64,000 nt of DNA from Gemmatimonadaceae bacterium (lineage in GTDB: Bacteria; Gemmatimonadota; Gemmatimonadetes; Gemmatimonadales; Gemmatimonadaceae), in the NCBI GenBank assembly GCA_035633115.1, contig DASQFN010000106.1, positions 124,001 to 188,000 of the forward strand. Reading direction: 5' to 3'. This document shows, piece by piece, positions 16,285-24,471 of this stretch (the stretch's first letter is position 1; the number at the start of each line of letters is the position of its first letter). The position numbers and the translations under genes were made by a program. A model generated the notes under the pieces. That model did not search any database. It was not told the DNA's origin and worked only from the letters and a program-made list of their open reading frames with translations.

Positions 16285-17331
16285 ATGTCGGCAGTGAGGC
16301 TCAACCGTACGGCGACACTGATTCTACTGTCACCAGTGGCGCTCGCCGCACAAAACTCCGCTGTCATCAGCGGCACAGTGGTCGGAGGGATCGGCCAACA
16401 ACCCCTCCCATACAGCACCGTCTCGCTCGAGGGAATTACACAAAAGCGGCTGACCAGTCCCGAGGGGCGTTTCTCATTCAGAGTCGACTCCGCCGGGAAG
16501 TATCACCTCCGAATTCGACAGCTCGGATTCGCACCGCTCGATACAGTCATAGAATTCAATGGAACTAACCTGGCACTCACTCTCGTGCTCCGCCCCGTCG
16601 CATTCAAGCTGGCGGACGTCAGGACCGTTGGAAAAACGCCGTGCGGGCGACAGATCGATCGCGATGCATTCGCCTCAGGCATCCTCGACGAGGTGAAGAA
16701 GAACGCTGAAAGGGAGCTGGTGCTCCGCAACCAGTACCCGTTCCGCTACTCGCTGGCGGTCGCGCGCGGAGCGCGCCGCGACACAGTCTATCTCTCCAGC
16801 GCGACGAACGACCGCTACCAGCCGGGCAAACTTACCCGGCCGAGCGGCCTCGGTAATCCAAACGACATGGAAATGCGAGTCCCACAGCTCACGGATCTTG
16901 CTGATTCCGTTTTCCTCCGGGAGCACTGCTTCTCCTACGGCGGAACCGGGAAACTGGGCAAACAGTCAGTTTTCAGACTCCACTTTACTCCAGCCAGAAG
17001 TGTGAGGACGCCCGACGTCCAGGGAACGATCTCCATCGACACCACTGATTACACGGTGAAGGAAGCAGTTTTCCGGATGACGAATCCCGAGCTTCTCAAT
17101 CCTCCGATACTCGGCCTCGAGGTGCGAACGACCTACAAGGAGATCGTCCCCGGACTCACTCTGTTCGATCGCATCCGTTCGGAGCAGCCTCTTCCAAAAA
17201 AAGGACAGTACGACCCGTCCCGGCTGGCCATCGAGGAGCAGCAGCTGATTCGACTCGAGTTTGTCAGGGACACGCCCACCGGCATCTCGGAATTCGCGAT
17301 GCCGTTGCTGAGCCCGGGGAAGGGTCGCTGA
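16285..17331 (+). CDS. Secreted carboxypeptidase-regulatory-like domain protein
   Basis: A 348-residue protein with an N-terminal signal (TATLILLSPVALAAQ). A carboxypeptidase-regulatory-like beta sandwich follows at about 28-105: ISGTVVGGIGQQPLPYSTVS, GRFSFRVDSAGKYHLRIRQL. The rest (110-348) has a single cysteine pair (PCGRQ, EHCFSYG) and a strand-rich pattern ending in IRLEFVRD-like stretches. Similar proteins are abundant in Gemmatimonadota and Bacteroidota, where the regulatory domain precedes outer-membrane or surface modules. It is divergent from comM and faces the histidine kinase gene, with 24 bases between the stops. Function unknown. Confidence 0.75.
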   Translation: MSAVRLNRTATLILLSPVALAAQNSAVISGTVVGGIGQQPLPYSTVSLEGITQKRLTSPEGRFSFRVDSAGKYHLRIRQLGFAPLDTVIEFNGTNLALTLVLRPVAFKLADVRTVGKTPCGRQIDRDAFASGILDEVKKNAERELVLRNQYPFRYSLAVARGARRDTVYLSSATNDRYQPGKLTRPSGLGNPNDMEMRVPQLTDLADSVFLREHCFSYGGTGKLGKQSVFRLHFTPARSVRTPDVQGTISIDTTDYTVKEAVFRMTNPELLNPPILGLEVRTTYKEIVPGLTLFDRIRSEQPLPKKGQYDPSRLAIEEQQLIRLEFVRDTPTGISEFAMPLLSPGKGR

Positions 17332-17355
17332 TCGGCAGGCGCTGCGGCCGCCTTC

Positions 17356-20300
17356 TTAGCTTACGACGGCAGCCTCTCCTGTCTCCGCCAGCGGAACCGT
17401 AAAGAAGAAGCTGCTCCCCGCTCCGACCTGGCTCTCGACCCAGATTCGCCCGCCGTGGGCCTCGACGATCCCCTTCGCGATTGCCAGTCCGAGCCCGATG
17501 CCGCGCCGGTCAGTCGACTTCCCCTGCCAGAAACGGCCGAAGATGTGTGGCAGAGCGTCGGACGGTATTCCAGGACCGTTGTCGGCAACGACGAAACACG
17601 CTTCTCGCTCGGCCGCCGTCGCGCGCAGGATGATCTCGCCTCCCGCAGGTGTAAACTTGATCGCGTTTCCGACGAGATTCGACAGTACCTGCTGAATCCG
17701 CGGCGGATCCACCCTGATCGGCGGCAGATCGGGTGACACCTCGCTCTCCAATCTGAGAGAGCTCGCAACCGCAATCGGACGCAGAATCTCGAGTGCCTCG
17801 CTGACCACCGACGTTGCGTCGGTCGAGCGTTTCTCCAATCCGAGATTGCCGCTTTCGATTCGCTTCACCTCGAGAAGATCCTGAATCAGCCGATTCATCC
17901 TGTCTGCGGCGCGCTGCACGATCGCGACCTGGCGATGCTCAGTCGGGTGCTCGGTCTTCGAGACGATCTCCATCAGCAGCTGCGAGCTCATGAAGATGGT
18001 GTTGAGCGGATTTCTGAGATCGTGCGCCACGACTGCAAGCATGTCGTCGCGCGCCTTGGTCGCGAGCTGCGCTTCATCGAACAGCCGTGCATTCTCGACC
18101 GCGAGTGCCGCTCTTCGCCCAAGCTCCTCTGCCAGCTTGACGTCCTCGGGAGTATAAATGTGATCGTCGCGCGAAGACACCAGCGTCAGCGCCCCGACGA
18201 TCTTTCCCGAAGCGATCAACGGCACGGTGATCAGTGATTTCGGCTCGAGGCTCCGGAGCAGCTGATACTGCTCCTCGTTGTTCATGGCGGCGCGCAGGCC
18301 TTCATCCGTCACGCGCGTGATGAGATCGCTCTCACCCTTGATGAGCGCCTTCATTACAGGATGGGTCGGTGAGACATCCTCCGGCCTGAACACGGTGAGC
18401 TTCGCGCGGAACTCCTCTTCCCGTTTGGGATCGGAATGGGCGAAGCCGAGTCGCATGAAGCCTTTCTCGCCTTCGACGACGTCAACCGCGCAGTAGTCCG
18501 CCATCGCCGGCACAGCCAGCCGCGCGAGCTGCGCGATGGTCGTGTGATAGTCGAACGACATACTGAGCACCCGGCTCGCCTCGGCGAGAAACGCGGCGCG
18601 CTTCTCCGAGCTTTGCGCCACCGCTCTCGCTTCCTGCTCGCGAATCAGCTCGATCTCCTGCTTTTGCAGTCGCTTTCTCTCGGTGATGTCGCGAATTGCC
18701 GCCACGCGCATCGTACTCGAGCCGAAGGGGACCGTGCGCGCGGTTATCTCGACGTCGATGCGCGATCCGTCCTTTCTGAGGCCAACGATCTCATACGGCG
18801 GAGAGCTTCGCATTCCCATTTCCTTCGTGAGCTTCTCGGTCAGCATCTCTCTCAGCTCAGGAACGCAGAGCAGGTCCACCGCATTTGCTCCGATGATCTC
18901 GGAGAGGTCGTAGCCGAACATGCGCGCGAGGCTCGGGTTCGCATCCGTGATCACTCCGTCCCGGTGAATGAGGATTCCCTCGACGGTCGCCTCGGCCAGA
19001 CCGCGGAAGCGGTCCTCGCTCTCGCGAATCGCTTCCTCTGCCTTCTTGCGCGCCGTGATGTCGCGAATGAAACCCGTGAAGACCGGGGGGCCGTCCAGCG
19101 GGATGCGCGTGATCGCCAGCTCGACAGGAAAACGGGTCCCGTCGGAGCGCTGCGCCCACGTCTCGACGCGATGGTTGAGCATTCTCGATTCAGCAGTCGT
19201 AGTGAACCTCGCGACACCCGCCTCGTGCGCGCCGCGCAGATCGGGTGGAATGATCAGCTCGGCGAGCGATTTGCCGATCGCGTCTTCGCTCTTGTAGCCG
19301 AACGTGCGCTCAGCGGCGCGATTGAAGTGGGTGATGATGCCCTTGTGGTTCATCGAGATGATCGAGTCCAGAGCGGCGTCCACAATTGCTTCCTGCCTCA
19401 CCTCACTCTGACTTCCTCGCTCTTCGAATCGCTTGCGGTCGAGATAAAGTCCGAGCTCACTTCCAATCACGGTGATGGTGCGCAGCAGCTCGTCATCCGC
19501 CGGCTGAATGTCCGGGCTGAAAAACTCCATGACGCCGAGGACGGTGGGCCCGCTCTTCACCGGAAACGCGAACGCGCCGTGCATTCCCACGGTCGTCGCC
19601 AGAAGCGAGCGCGGAAAGCTCGAGTCGGTGTTCACGTCCTGAATCGTCGCTGGTGCGCCGGTAGCCCACACTTTTCCCGGCAGGCCGTGTCCCATCTTGA
19701 GCGGCACATCGGGCGCACGGCCGCGGAAACGATCGGTGCTGCGTGAAAGGCGTCTGCTTTCCACGCAAGTGAGCTGCTGCCCCGTCTTGTCCACGAGCCA
19801 GAGTGAGCCGGCGCTCCATCCGATGTTGCGGCAGATCGCCTCGATGATGCGGCGTGGCGCGTCGGCGGCGTCGGGGGAATCGCCAAGTATGCGAGCGACG
19901 GAGTACTGCGCCGCGAGCCGCTGCTCGGCGTACTTCCTCTCGGTGATGTCGTCGAGGAACGCGATGCAGTAACTCGGATTGCCGTTCGCATCACGGGCGA
20001 CGTTCACCGTGAGCAGCGTCCAGACGACAACACCGTCCTTCCTTATGTAGCGCTTCTCGATCGAGTACCTGTCCAGCTGGCCGCCCCGAACCTTACGATC
20101 GAACTCGGCGCTTGCCTCACGATCGTTGGGGTGTGTAAGGCCCGAAAGGTTTCTCGCCAGCAGCTCTTCCCTGGAGAAGCCGACGATCTCGCACCAGCGC
20201 TGATTCATCCATACCCATTTGTCGTCGAGGGTCTGGTGTCCCACGCCGATGGCCGCCTGCTCCAGCGTGGCGCGAAAGCGCTCTTCAGTATCGGGCTTTG

Positions 20301-20406
20301 ATCCCGAGCCGGCAGACGCAGAGAACGGTCGCACTGTGGCTATGAGGACGCGTTGAGGAGCGTTGAGAAAGAGCGCGGGCGCCGGAAGAAGACTGCGCGC
20401 GAGCAC
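17356..20406 (-). CDS. Soluble hybrid-input sensor histidine kinase (PAS-GAF-PAS-PAS-GAF-HisKA-HATPase)
   Basis: A 1016-residue kinase without convincing membrane helices. PAS 1 (about 40-160) ends in FLDDITERKYAEQRL. GAF 1 (165-310) contains GHGLPGKVWATG. PAS 2 (325-445) includes FNRAAERTFGYKSEDAIGKS. PAS 3 (450-570) includes DANPSLARMFGYDLSEIIG. GAF 2 (595-755) follows. The phospho-acceptor histidine is in AVVAHDLRNPLNTIFMSS, and the ATP lid reads VADNGPGIPSDALPHIFGRF with GIGLGLAIAKGIVEAHGG. The start codon is GTG and the first 35 residues are low complexity, so the true start may be slightly downstream. No response regulator is adjacent; its partner is unknown. Likely a cytoplasmic redox or small-molecule sensor. 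Confidence 0.9.
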   Translation of the reverse strand: MLARSLLPAPALFLNAPQRVLIATVRPFSASAGSGSKPDTEERFRATLEQAAIGVGHQTLDDKWVWMNQRWCEIVGFSREELLARNLSGLTHPNDREASAEFDRKVRGGQLDRYSIEKRYIRKDGVVVWTLLTVNVARDANGNPSYCIAFLDDITERKYAEQRLAAQYSVARILGDSPDAADAPRRIIEAICRNIGWSAGSLWLVDKTGQQLTCVESRRLSRSTDRFRGRAPDVPLKMGHGLPGKVWATGAPATIQDVNTDSSFPRSLLATTVGMHGAFAFPVKSGPTVLGVMEFFSPDIQPADDELLRTITVIGSELGLYLDRKRFEERGSQSEVRQEAIVDAALDSIISMNHKGIITHFNRAAERTFGYKSEDAIGKSLAELIIPPDLRGAHEAGVARFTTTAESRMLNHRVETWAQRSDGTRFPVELAITRIPLDGPPVFTGFIRDITARKKAEEAIRESEDRFRGLAEATVEGILIHRDGVITDANPSLARMFGYDLSEIIGANAVDLLCVPELREMLTEKLTKEMGMRSSPPYEIVGLRKDGSRIDVEITARTVPFGSSTMRVAAIRDITERKRLQKQEIELIREQEARAVAQSSEKRAAFLAEASRVLSMSFDYHTTIAQLARLAVPAMADYCAVDVVEGEKGFMRLGFAHSDPKREEEFRAKLTVFRPEDVSPTHPVMKALIKGESDLITRVTDEGLRAAMNNEEQYQLLRSLEPKSLITVPLIASGKIVGALTLVSSRDDHIYTPEDVKLAEELGRRAALAVENARLFDEAQLATKARDDMLAVVAHDLRNPLNTIFMSSQLLMEIVSKTEHPTEHRQVAIVQRAADRMNRLIQDLLEVKRIESGNLGLEKRSTDATSVVSEALEILRPIAVASSLRLESEVSPDLPPIRVDPPRIQQVLSNLVGNAIKFTPAGGEIILRATAAEREACFVVADNGPGIPSDALPHIFGRFWQGKSTDRRGIGLGLAIAKGIVEAHGGRIWVESQVGAGSSFFFTVPLAETGEAAVVS

Positions 20407-20485
20407 TCACATCGGGTGTTCGAGCTGAACAAAACAATTATGCGATGGTGGTTCTCGCCACCGCAAGGAAACCCTGCTCGCGAAC

Positions 20486-20516
20486 AAAAAAAGCGGGACG
20501 TCCGAAGACGCCCCGC
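20486..20516 (-). terminator. Rho-independent terminator of the OmpA-like gene
   Basis: On the minus strand a 10-bp stem (GCGGGGCGTC against GACGTCCCGC, one G-U pair) closes a TTCG tetraloop and runs into seven T residues. It lies 50 bases past the stop of the OmpA-like gene. The rest of 20407-20566 holds nothing else I can identify. Confidence 0.95.
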
Positions 20517-20566
20517 CTTTCCGTTCGAGGCCGGCCGCCGAGGCGACCGGCCCGAACCAGGTGCTC

Positions 20567-22339
20567 TTACTCCTCGCCGCCGGGTGGAACCACGATCGCG
20601 TCACTGCCGATCGTTACGATGACGAAGTCATCGCGGCGGTTGCGCTGCCAGCACTCCTCGTTGTGCTCGGTGCAGACAGGACGCTCCTCACCGTAGCTGA
20701 CGAGGTCGAACCTGCCCGCGTCGACGCCATGCTCGACGAGGTACTTCTTCGCGGAGGCCGCACGACGCTGGCCGAGGGCCAGGTTGTACTCATCCGAGCC
20801 GCGCTCGTCGGCGTTGCCTTCGATGCGTATCCGCATTCCGGGGTTGGCCGTGAGCCACGGGATCTTGCGATCGAGTGTCGCAGCGGCGTCCGGACGGATA
20901 TCAGACTTGTCGAAGTCGAAGTAGATCGGTGCCGTGATGGCTGTCGTGTCGACCACAGACACTGCAGGTGCTACGCAGGCCGGATCAGTCGCTGTGAGCG
21001 AGCCGAGACCCGGGTACGGGCACATTGCCGGTGCAACTGGCGGCGGAGGCGGCGGAAGCGGAGCGACGCAACGCGGATCCGAGGCAGGAATATTCTCGAG
21101 CCCAGCGTACGTGCACATGATTTCCGGACGCGCACCACCGATCAGCAGGCTGAGTCCAGCACGGCCGATCAGGTTGAGGTTCTCTGTATCCTTGTGCCAA
21201 TCCGCAACTCCGTCAACACGGAGTGCAACGCGGTTTGCCACGCGGAAGCGAATGCCGGCGAGACCACTGACACCGTAGTTATACTGGAAAGCACGACCGA
21301 CCGACGTGATGCGCGACTCGGCCGCGTAGTTCGACCGAACCGCGCCGAGGCCGATGATGAACTGGGCCGCGGACATGATCGGGATGTTGTAATTCATGCG
21401 CAACGCGAATGACGTGTAGCTGACGTCATCGTTGGCCCTGGTACTGAAGGGAACACCGTCACCGGATGAGCCCTCGTCCGTATCGACGTCGGTCTGGGTG
21501 TTCTGGCCTTCGCCCTCGAGCTCCCAGTGCGTATCCGTGAGGAAAACACCGACACGTCCGCCGAATCCGATGCCATCCTTCGGAGCGCCGGGTGCATTGT
21601 CATCGAACATTGTATACTGCACGAACGGGCCGATCTCCAAGGTTCCGGGGAGCGCCGGCTCGGGCATGTCGTCCCACGCCTGGTATGGCATGTAAGGGCC
21701 CGAGAAGCTCGTCATGCCACTGCCTCCGAAAAGCGAGCGGGGGTCAACGTGGAGCTCCAGTCCGGCTTGCGCACGCAGATTCGTGTGCGACTCGTAACCT
21801 GCGAGTCCGCGGCCGATGCTCGGCGATCCGTTGGGATGGTAGTCGACGATACCGTCGACTCGCAGCGCAACGATGCCGAACCCGAGGCTGAACCCGACGT
21901 TACCCTGAGCCCCGTAGTTGTAGCCACGGCTGTTCGACCGAATGTCGATCAGGTCCTGACCAGTGGGCTCATCCGGCTCGTAACCCGCGTATCCCGTGAC
22001 CACGCCGCCGGCGCCGACATGGATCGAAGCGATGTTGGCGAGAGGGAAGCTGTAGCGAATTCTCGCTGAGAGCGGGCCGTGCCAGATGGATCCGGTCTGT
22101 CCGGCTCCCAACTGGTCGGGGCGGTTGTAGCTGTGCTCAGCCTCGAGATTCCAGTTCGGGGCGAAGAAAGCGCCGATTCGGCCACCTACTCCGATGGTTT
22201 CATCGAGCAACAACGCGTCATCGTACTTTGTCCACTGGCCAAAGCCGCCTATCAACAGCGTCCCCGGCGACTGTGCCGCGGCCGTTCCGCCGAAGAGCAA
22301 GGCCGTCATTGCGCAGACGGTCCAACGCCTTCTCAACAT
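20567..22339 (-). CDS. OmpA-family outer-membrane protein with two tandem beta-barrel-like domains
   Basis: A 590-residue protein starting at ATG 22339, with AGAGG eight bases upstream. A signal peptide (MTALLFGGTAAAQS) comes first. Two homologous barrel-like blocks follow: A (about 25-225; GTLLIGGFGQWTKYDDALLL, VGGRIGAFFAPNWNLEAEHS) and B (about 235-425; GTLEIGPFVQYTMFDDNAPG, GFGGRVGVFLTDTHWELEGE). A proline-rich linker carries two short Cys repeats (C-Y-x-GL...DPxCVAP). The OmpA/Pal peptidoglycan-binding domain is C-terminal: YFDFDKSDIRPDAAATLD and GNADERGSDEYNLALGQRRA. It should tether the outer membrane to peptidoglycan. A strong terminator ends the gene. Confidence 0.9.
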   Translation of the reverse strand: MLRRRWTVCAMTALLFGGTAAAQSPGTLLIGGFGQWTKYDDALLLDETIGVGGRIGAFFAPNWNLEAEHSYNRPDQLGAGQTGSIWHGPLSARIRYSFPLANIASIHVGAGGVVTGYAGYEPDEPTGQDLIDIRSNSRGYNYGAQGNVGFSLGFGIVALRVDGIVDYHPNGSPSIGRGLAGYESHTNLRAQAGLELHVDPRSLFGGSGMTSFSGPYMPYQAWDDMPEPALPGTLEIGPFVQYTMFDDNAPGAPKDGIGFGGRVGVFLTDTHWELEGEGQNTQTDVDTDEGSSGDGVPFSTRANDDVSYTSFALRMNYNIPIMSAAQFIIGLGAVRSNYAAESRITSVGRAFQYNYGVSGLAGIRFRVANRVALRVDGVADWHKDTENLNLIGRAGLSLLIGGARPEIMCTYAGLENIPASDPRCVAPLPPPPPPVAPAMCPYPGLGSLTATDPACVAPAVSVVDTTAITAPIYFDFDKSDIRPDAAATLDRKIPWLTANPGMRIRIEGNADERGSDEYNLALGQRRAASAKKYLVEHGVDAGRFDLVSYGEERPVCTEHNEECWQRNRRDDFVIVTIGSDAIVVPPGGEE

Positions 22340-22717
22340 GGTGATTACCTCTTTGAATGGTGGATGCAGCAACTTCAACCGGGATAAGTGATCGCGTCTG
22401 CCGTTAGGCAGGATGCATGCCGGTAGAGCCCTCAACGCCACAGAAAAAGGCTCGCAACACCTTGTCCGGCAACATAGCAGGAAAATTCACTCGCGCTAGG
22501 CATATGTGTCACCAAACGACGATTCCGCGACAAGAGCCGAGACTTTGGCAAACATATGACCGCCAACGATTTGGATGATCCTGCGCACACTGTCCAACCG
22601 CGCCCGTTTCCGCTTGCAAGTTCAAAGCCACTATGCAGTGTTTGCGCACGGTAAAACCAAAACGGGTCAACGAGTTGCTGCGCGCGGTAACATACAAAGT
22701 CCAATTCAAAATGGAAG
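22340..22717. other. Intergenic region upstream of the OmpA-like gene
   Basis: This 378-base gap is less GC-rich than its surroundings. It must contain the promoter of the OmpA-like gene, but I cannot point to a convincing -35/-10 pair. Two CATATG sites occur near 22502 and 22553. No gene or RNA is evident. Confidence 0.5.
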
Positions 22718-24442
22718 CTACCGCGTCCCGGTTTTTCGCCACCACGCACTCTCTCGCCTCAGCGAGATGCGAGCCGCTCGCCGCCATGCATCCTTCATCG
22801 CCGTTGCATCGGTGAATCGTTCATCAGGATCTGGCGACAGCGCCTTGCGCAGCCAGTTGCACACCGCTGTCGGGTACTGCGATAAATCGATCTTTCGCGC
22901 GAGCTGGCGCGCGACGATCTCCTGGGGATCGCCATCGCCGAACGGCGGCTCCCCCGTTAGCGCAAAAACGACGATGCCCGCGACCGCGTAAAGATCTGCC
23001 TGCGGCCCGTGTGGCTCACCAAGCAGCTGCTCCGGTGCAGCGAACGCAGGCGTGCCCGTGGCCCCAGCGACTTCTTCCCCCGTGACGTTGGCAATTCCGA
23101 AGTCGGTTATCCTCCAGCGGCGATGGCGATCGATGAGAATGTTCTCCGGCTTGAGATCGCGATGCACGATGCCCACCGCATGCGCGGCTGCGAGTCCCTC
23201 GAGGACTGTCTGAATCGGCTCCGCGATCTCCTTGAGAGTGCGCGGGCCCGACCGCGCGAGGAGACTCGCCACGGACCCCTCTTCGGCGAGCTCCATCGTG
23301 TACCAGGAAAGATCACCGCGGCTATCCCAGTCGTAGATCGGAACGATTGCCGGATGCGCCAGCTGCGCGGCGAGCTTCGCCTCACGCCAGAATGCAGCGA
23401 CGGCGCGACCGTCGACCGAGATGTGCGGATGCAGCACCTTGAGCGCAACTTCTCTCTCCAGCGAGAGGTCTCTTGCGCGCCACACGCGCCCGAACGTTCC
23501 AGAGCCGAGATCGGAGAGCACCTCGTAGTCGTCGCCGAGCGCCCATCGTACGCGTGACTCGTGAGCCTGCTCCGTGGGCGGCGCTCCGCTTGTCTGCTCC
23601 GGCATGATGAAAGTGCTGCGGCTCACATAGCCTCGGTCGGCTACGCGAAGAAGCGCGGCAATCGAGTGAAATCTTTCTTCAGGATTGGGTAGCAGAGCGC
23701 GGTCGATCGCAGTCGCGACGCTCGCGGGACACTCGGGACGCAGCAGCAGCACTGGAGGAATGTCCACGCTCGGCGGATCCTCGCCGGTCAAGGCAGCGAA
23801 GCAGGTCGCGGCGAGCTGCCACTGGTCGCTCGCCGGTGTTGGAGCCCAGTTGCCGTCCGCCCATTCGGGTGGCGTTGCGGTAGTGCGTGTCGCTTCATCA
23901 ACGGTGCGACGCTCCATCGGACTCAGGCCGGGAGGAATGTCATTTCGCGGAACGGCCCATTGCCACTCCAGCATCCAAAGCCTGCCGGTTGGCGTGACCC
24001 ACACGGTTTCCCCGTCGAGCGCGCCGTGCGTCGTGCCGCTGTCGTGGAGATACGAGAGAGTGGACCCGGCGCCGCGCAACACCTGGAGCACATACGGAAT
24101 TTGAGCAGTCCCGAGTCGCGAGAGATGCGCGCCGACGGATTCCCCGGTTATCCATCGCCGCAGGTAACCTGGGCCACGCCGCACCTCGGGTTGCAAAGTC
24201 CAGTAGTGATACGTCGTCGGGATCGACGGGTGGCTACGATGCGCGAGATGCTGCGCTTCGGAGTGAAGCCAGGCGGTGTGCGCCGGATTTGGTGCGGTAA
24301 CGAGCGCGAGCGATCGCTCCATTCCGTCGATCAGCTCCTGGTAGTGCCGCTCGTGGCCCGCGAGTCCCTCGGACCCCCACTTCCAGCCGGGCGGGAGCTG
24401 CCAGCTGCTGATGTGCGGTGGAAGCACTCCTGTCTGGCGCAT
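22718..24442 (-). CDS. Membrane-free Ser/Thr protein kinase with an N-terminal pseudokinase domain
   Basis: A 574-residue protein. The ATG at 24442 has GGGAAGC upstream and lies 29 bases past the NtrY-like stop. The C-terminal half (about 300-560) is a complete Hanks-type kinase: LGSGTFGRVWRARD, ALKVLH, VHRDLKPENIL, TDFGIANVTG, GTPAFAAPEQ. The N-terminal half (about 15-285) has the same architecture without catalytic residues: HGALDGETVWV replaces HRDLxxEN, and WMLEWQWAV replaces DFG; a tail resembles the kinase C-lobe (SDQWQLAATCFAALTGEDPP). No transmembrane segment is seen. It is probably co-transcribed with the upstream histidine kinase. Confidence 0.87.
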   Translation of the reverse strand: MRQTGVLPPHISSWQLPPGWKWGSEGLAGHERHYQELIDGMERSLALVTAPNPAHTAWLHSEAQHLAHRSHPSIPTTYHYWTLQPEVRRGPGYLRRWITGESVGAHLSRLGTAQIPYVLQVLRGAGSTLSYLHDSGTTHGALDGETVWVTPTGRLWMLEWQWAVPRNDIPPGLSPMERRTVDEATRTTATPPEWADGNWAPTPASDQWQLAATCFAALTGEDPPSVDIPPVLLLRPECPASVATAIDRALLPNPEERFHSIAALLRVADRGYVSRSTFIMPEQTSGAPPTEQAHESRVRWALGDDYEVLSDLGSGTFGRVWRARDLSLEREVALKVLHPHISVDGRAVAAFWREAKLAAQLAHPAIVPIYDWDSRGDLSWYTMELAEEGSVASLLARSGPRTLKEIAEPIQTVLEGLAAAHAVGIVHRDLKPENILIDRHRRWRITDFGIANVTGEEVAGATGTPAFAAPEQLLGEPHGPQADLYAVAGIVVFALTGEPPFGDGDPQEIVARQLARKIDLSQYPTAVCNWLRKALSPDPDERFTDATAMKDAWRRAARISLRRESAWWRKTGTR

Positions 24443-24471
24443 GCTTCCCGCGGGAGTGCGCCTTGGACTGC

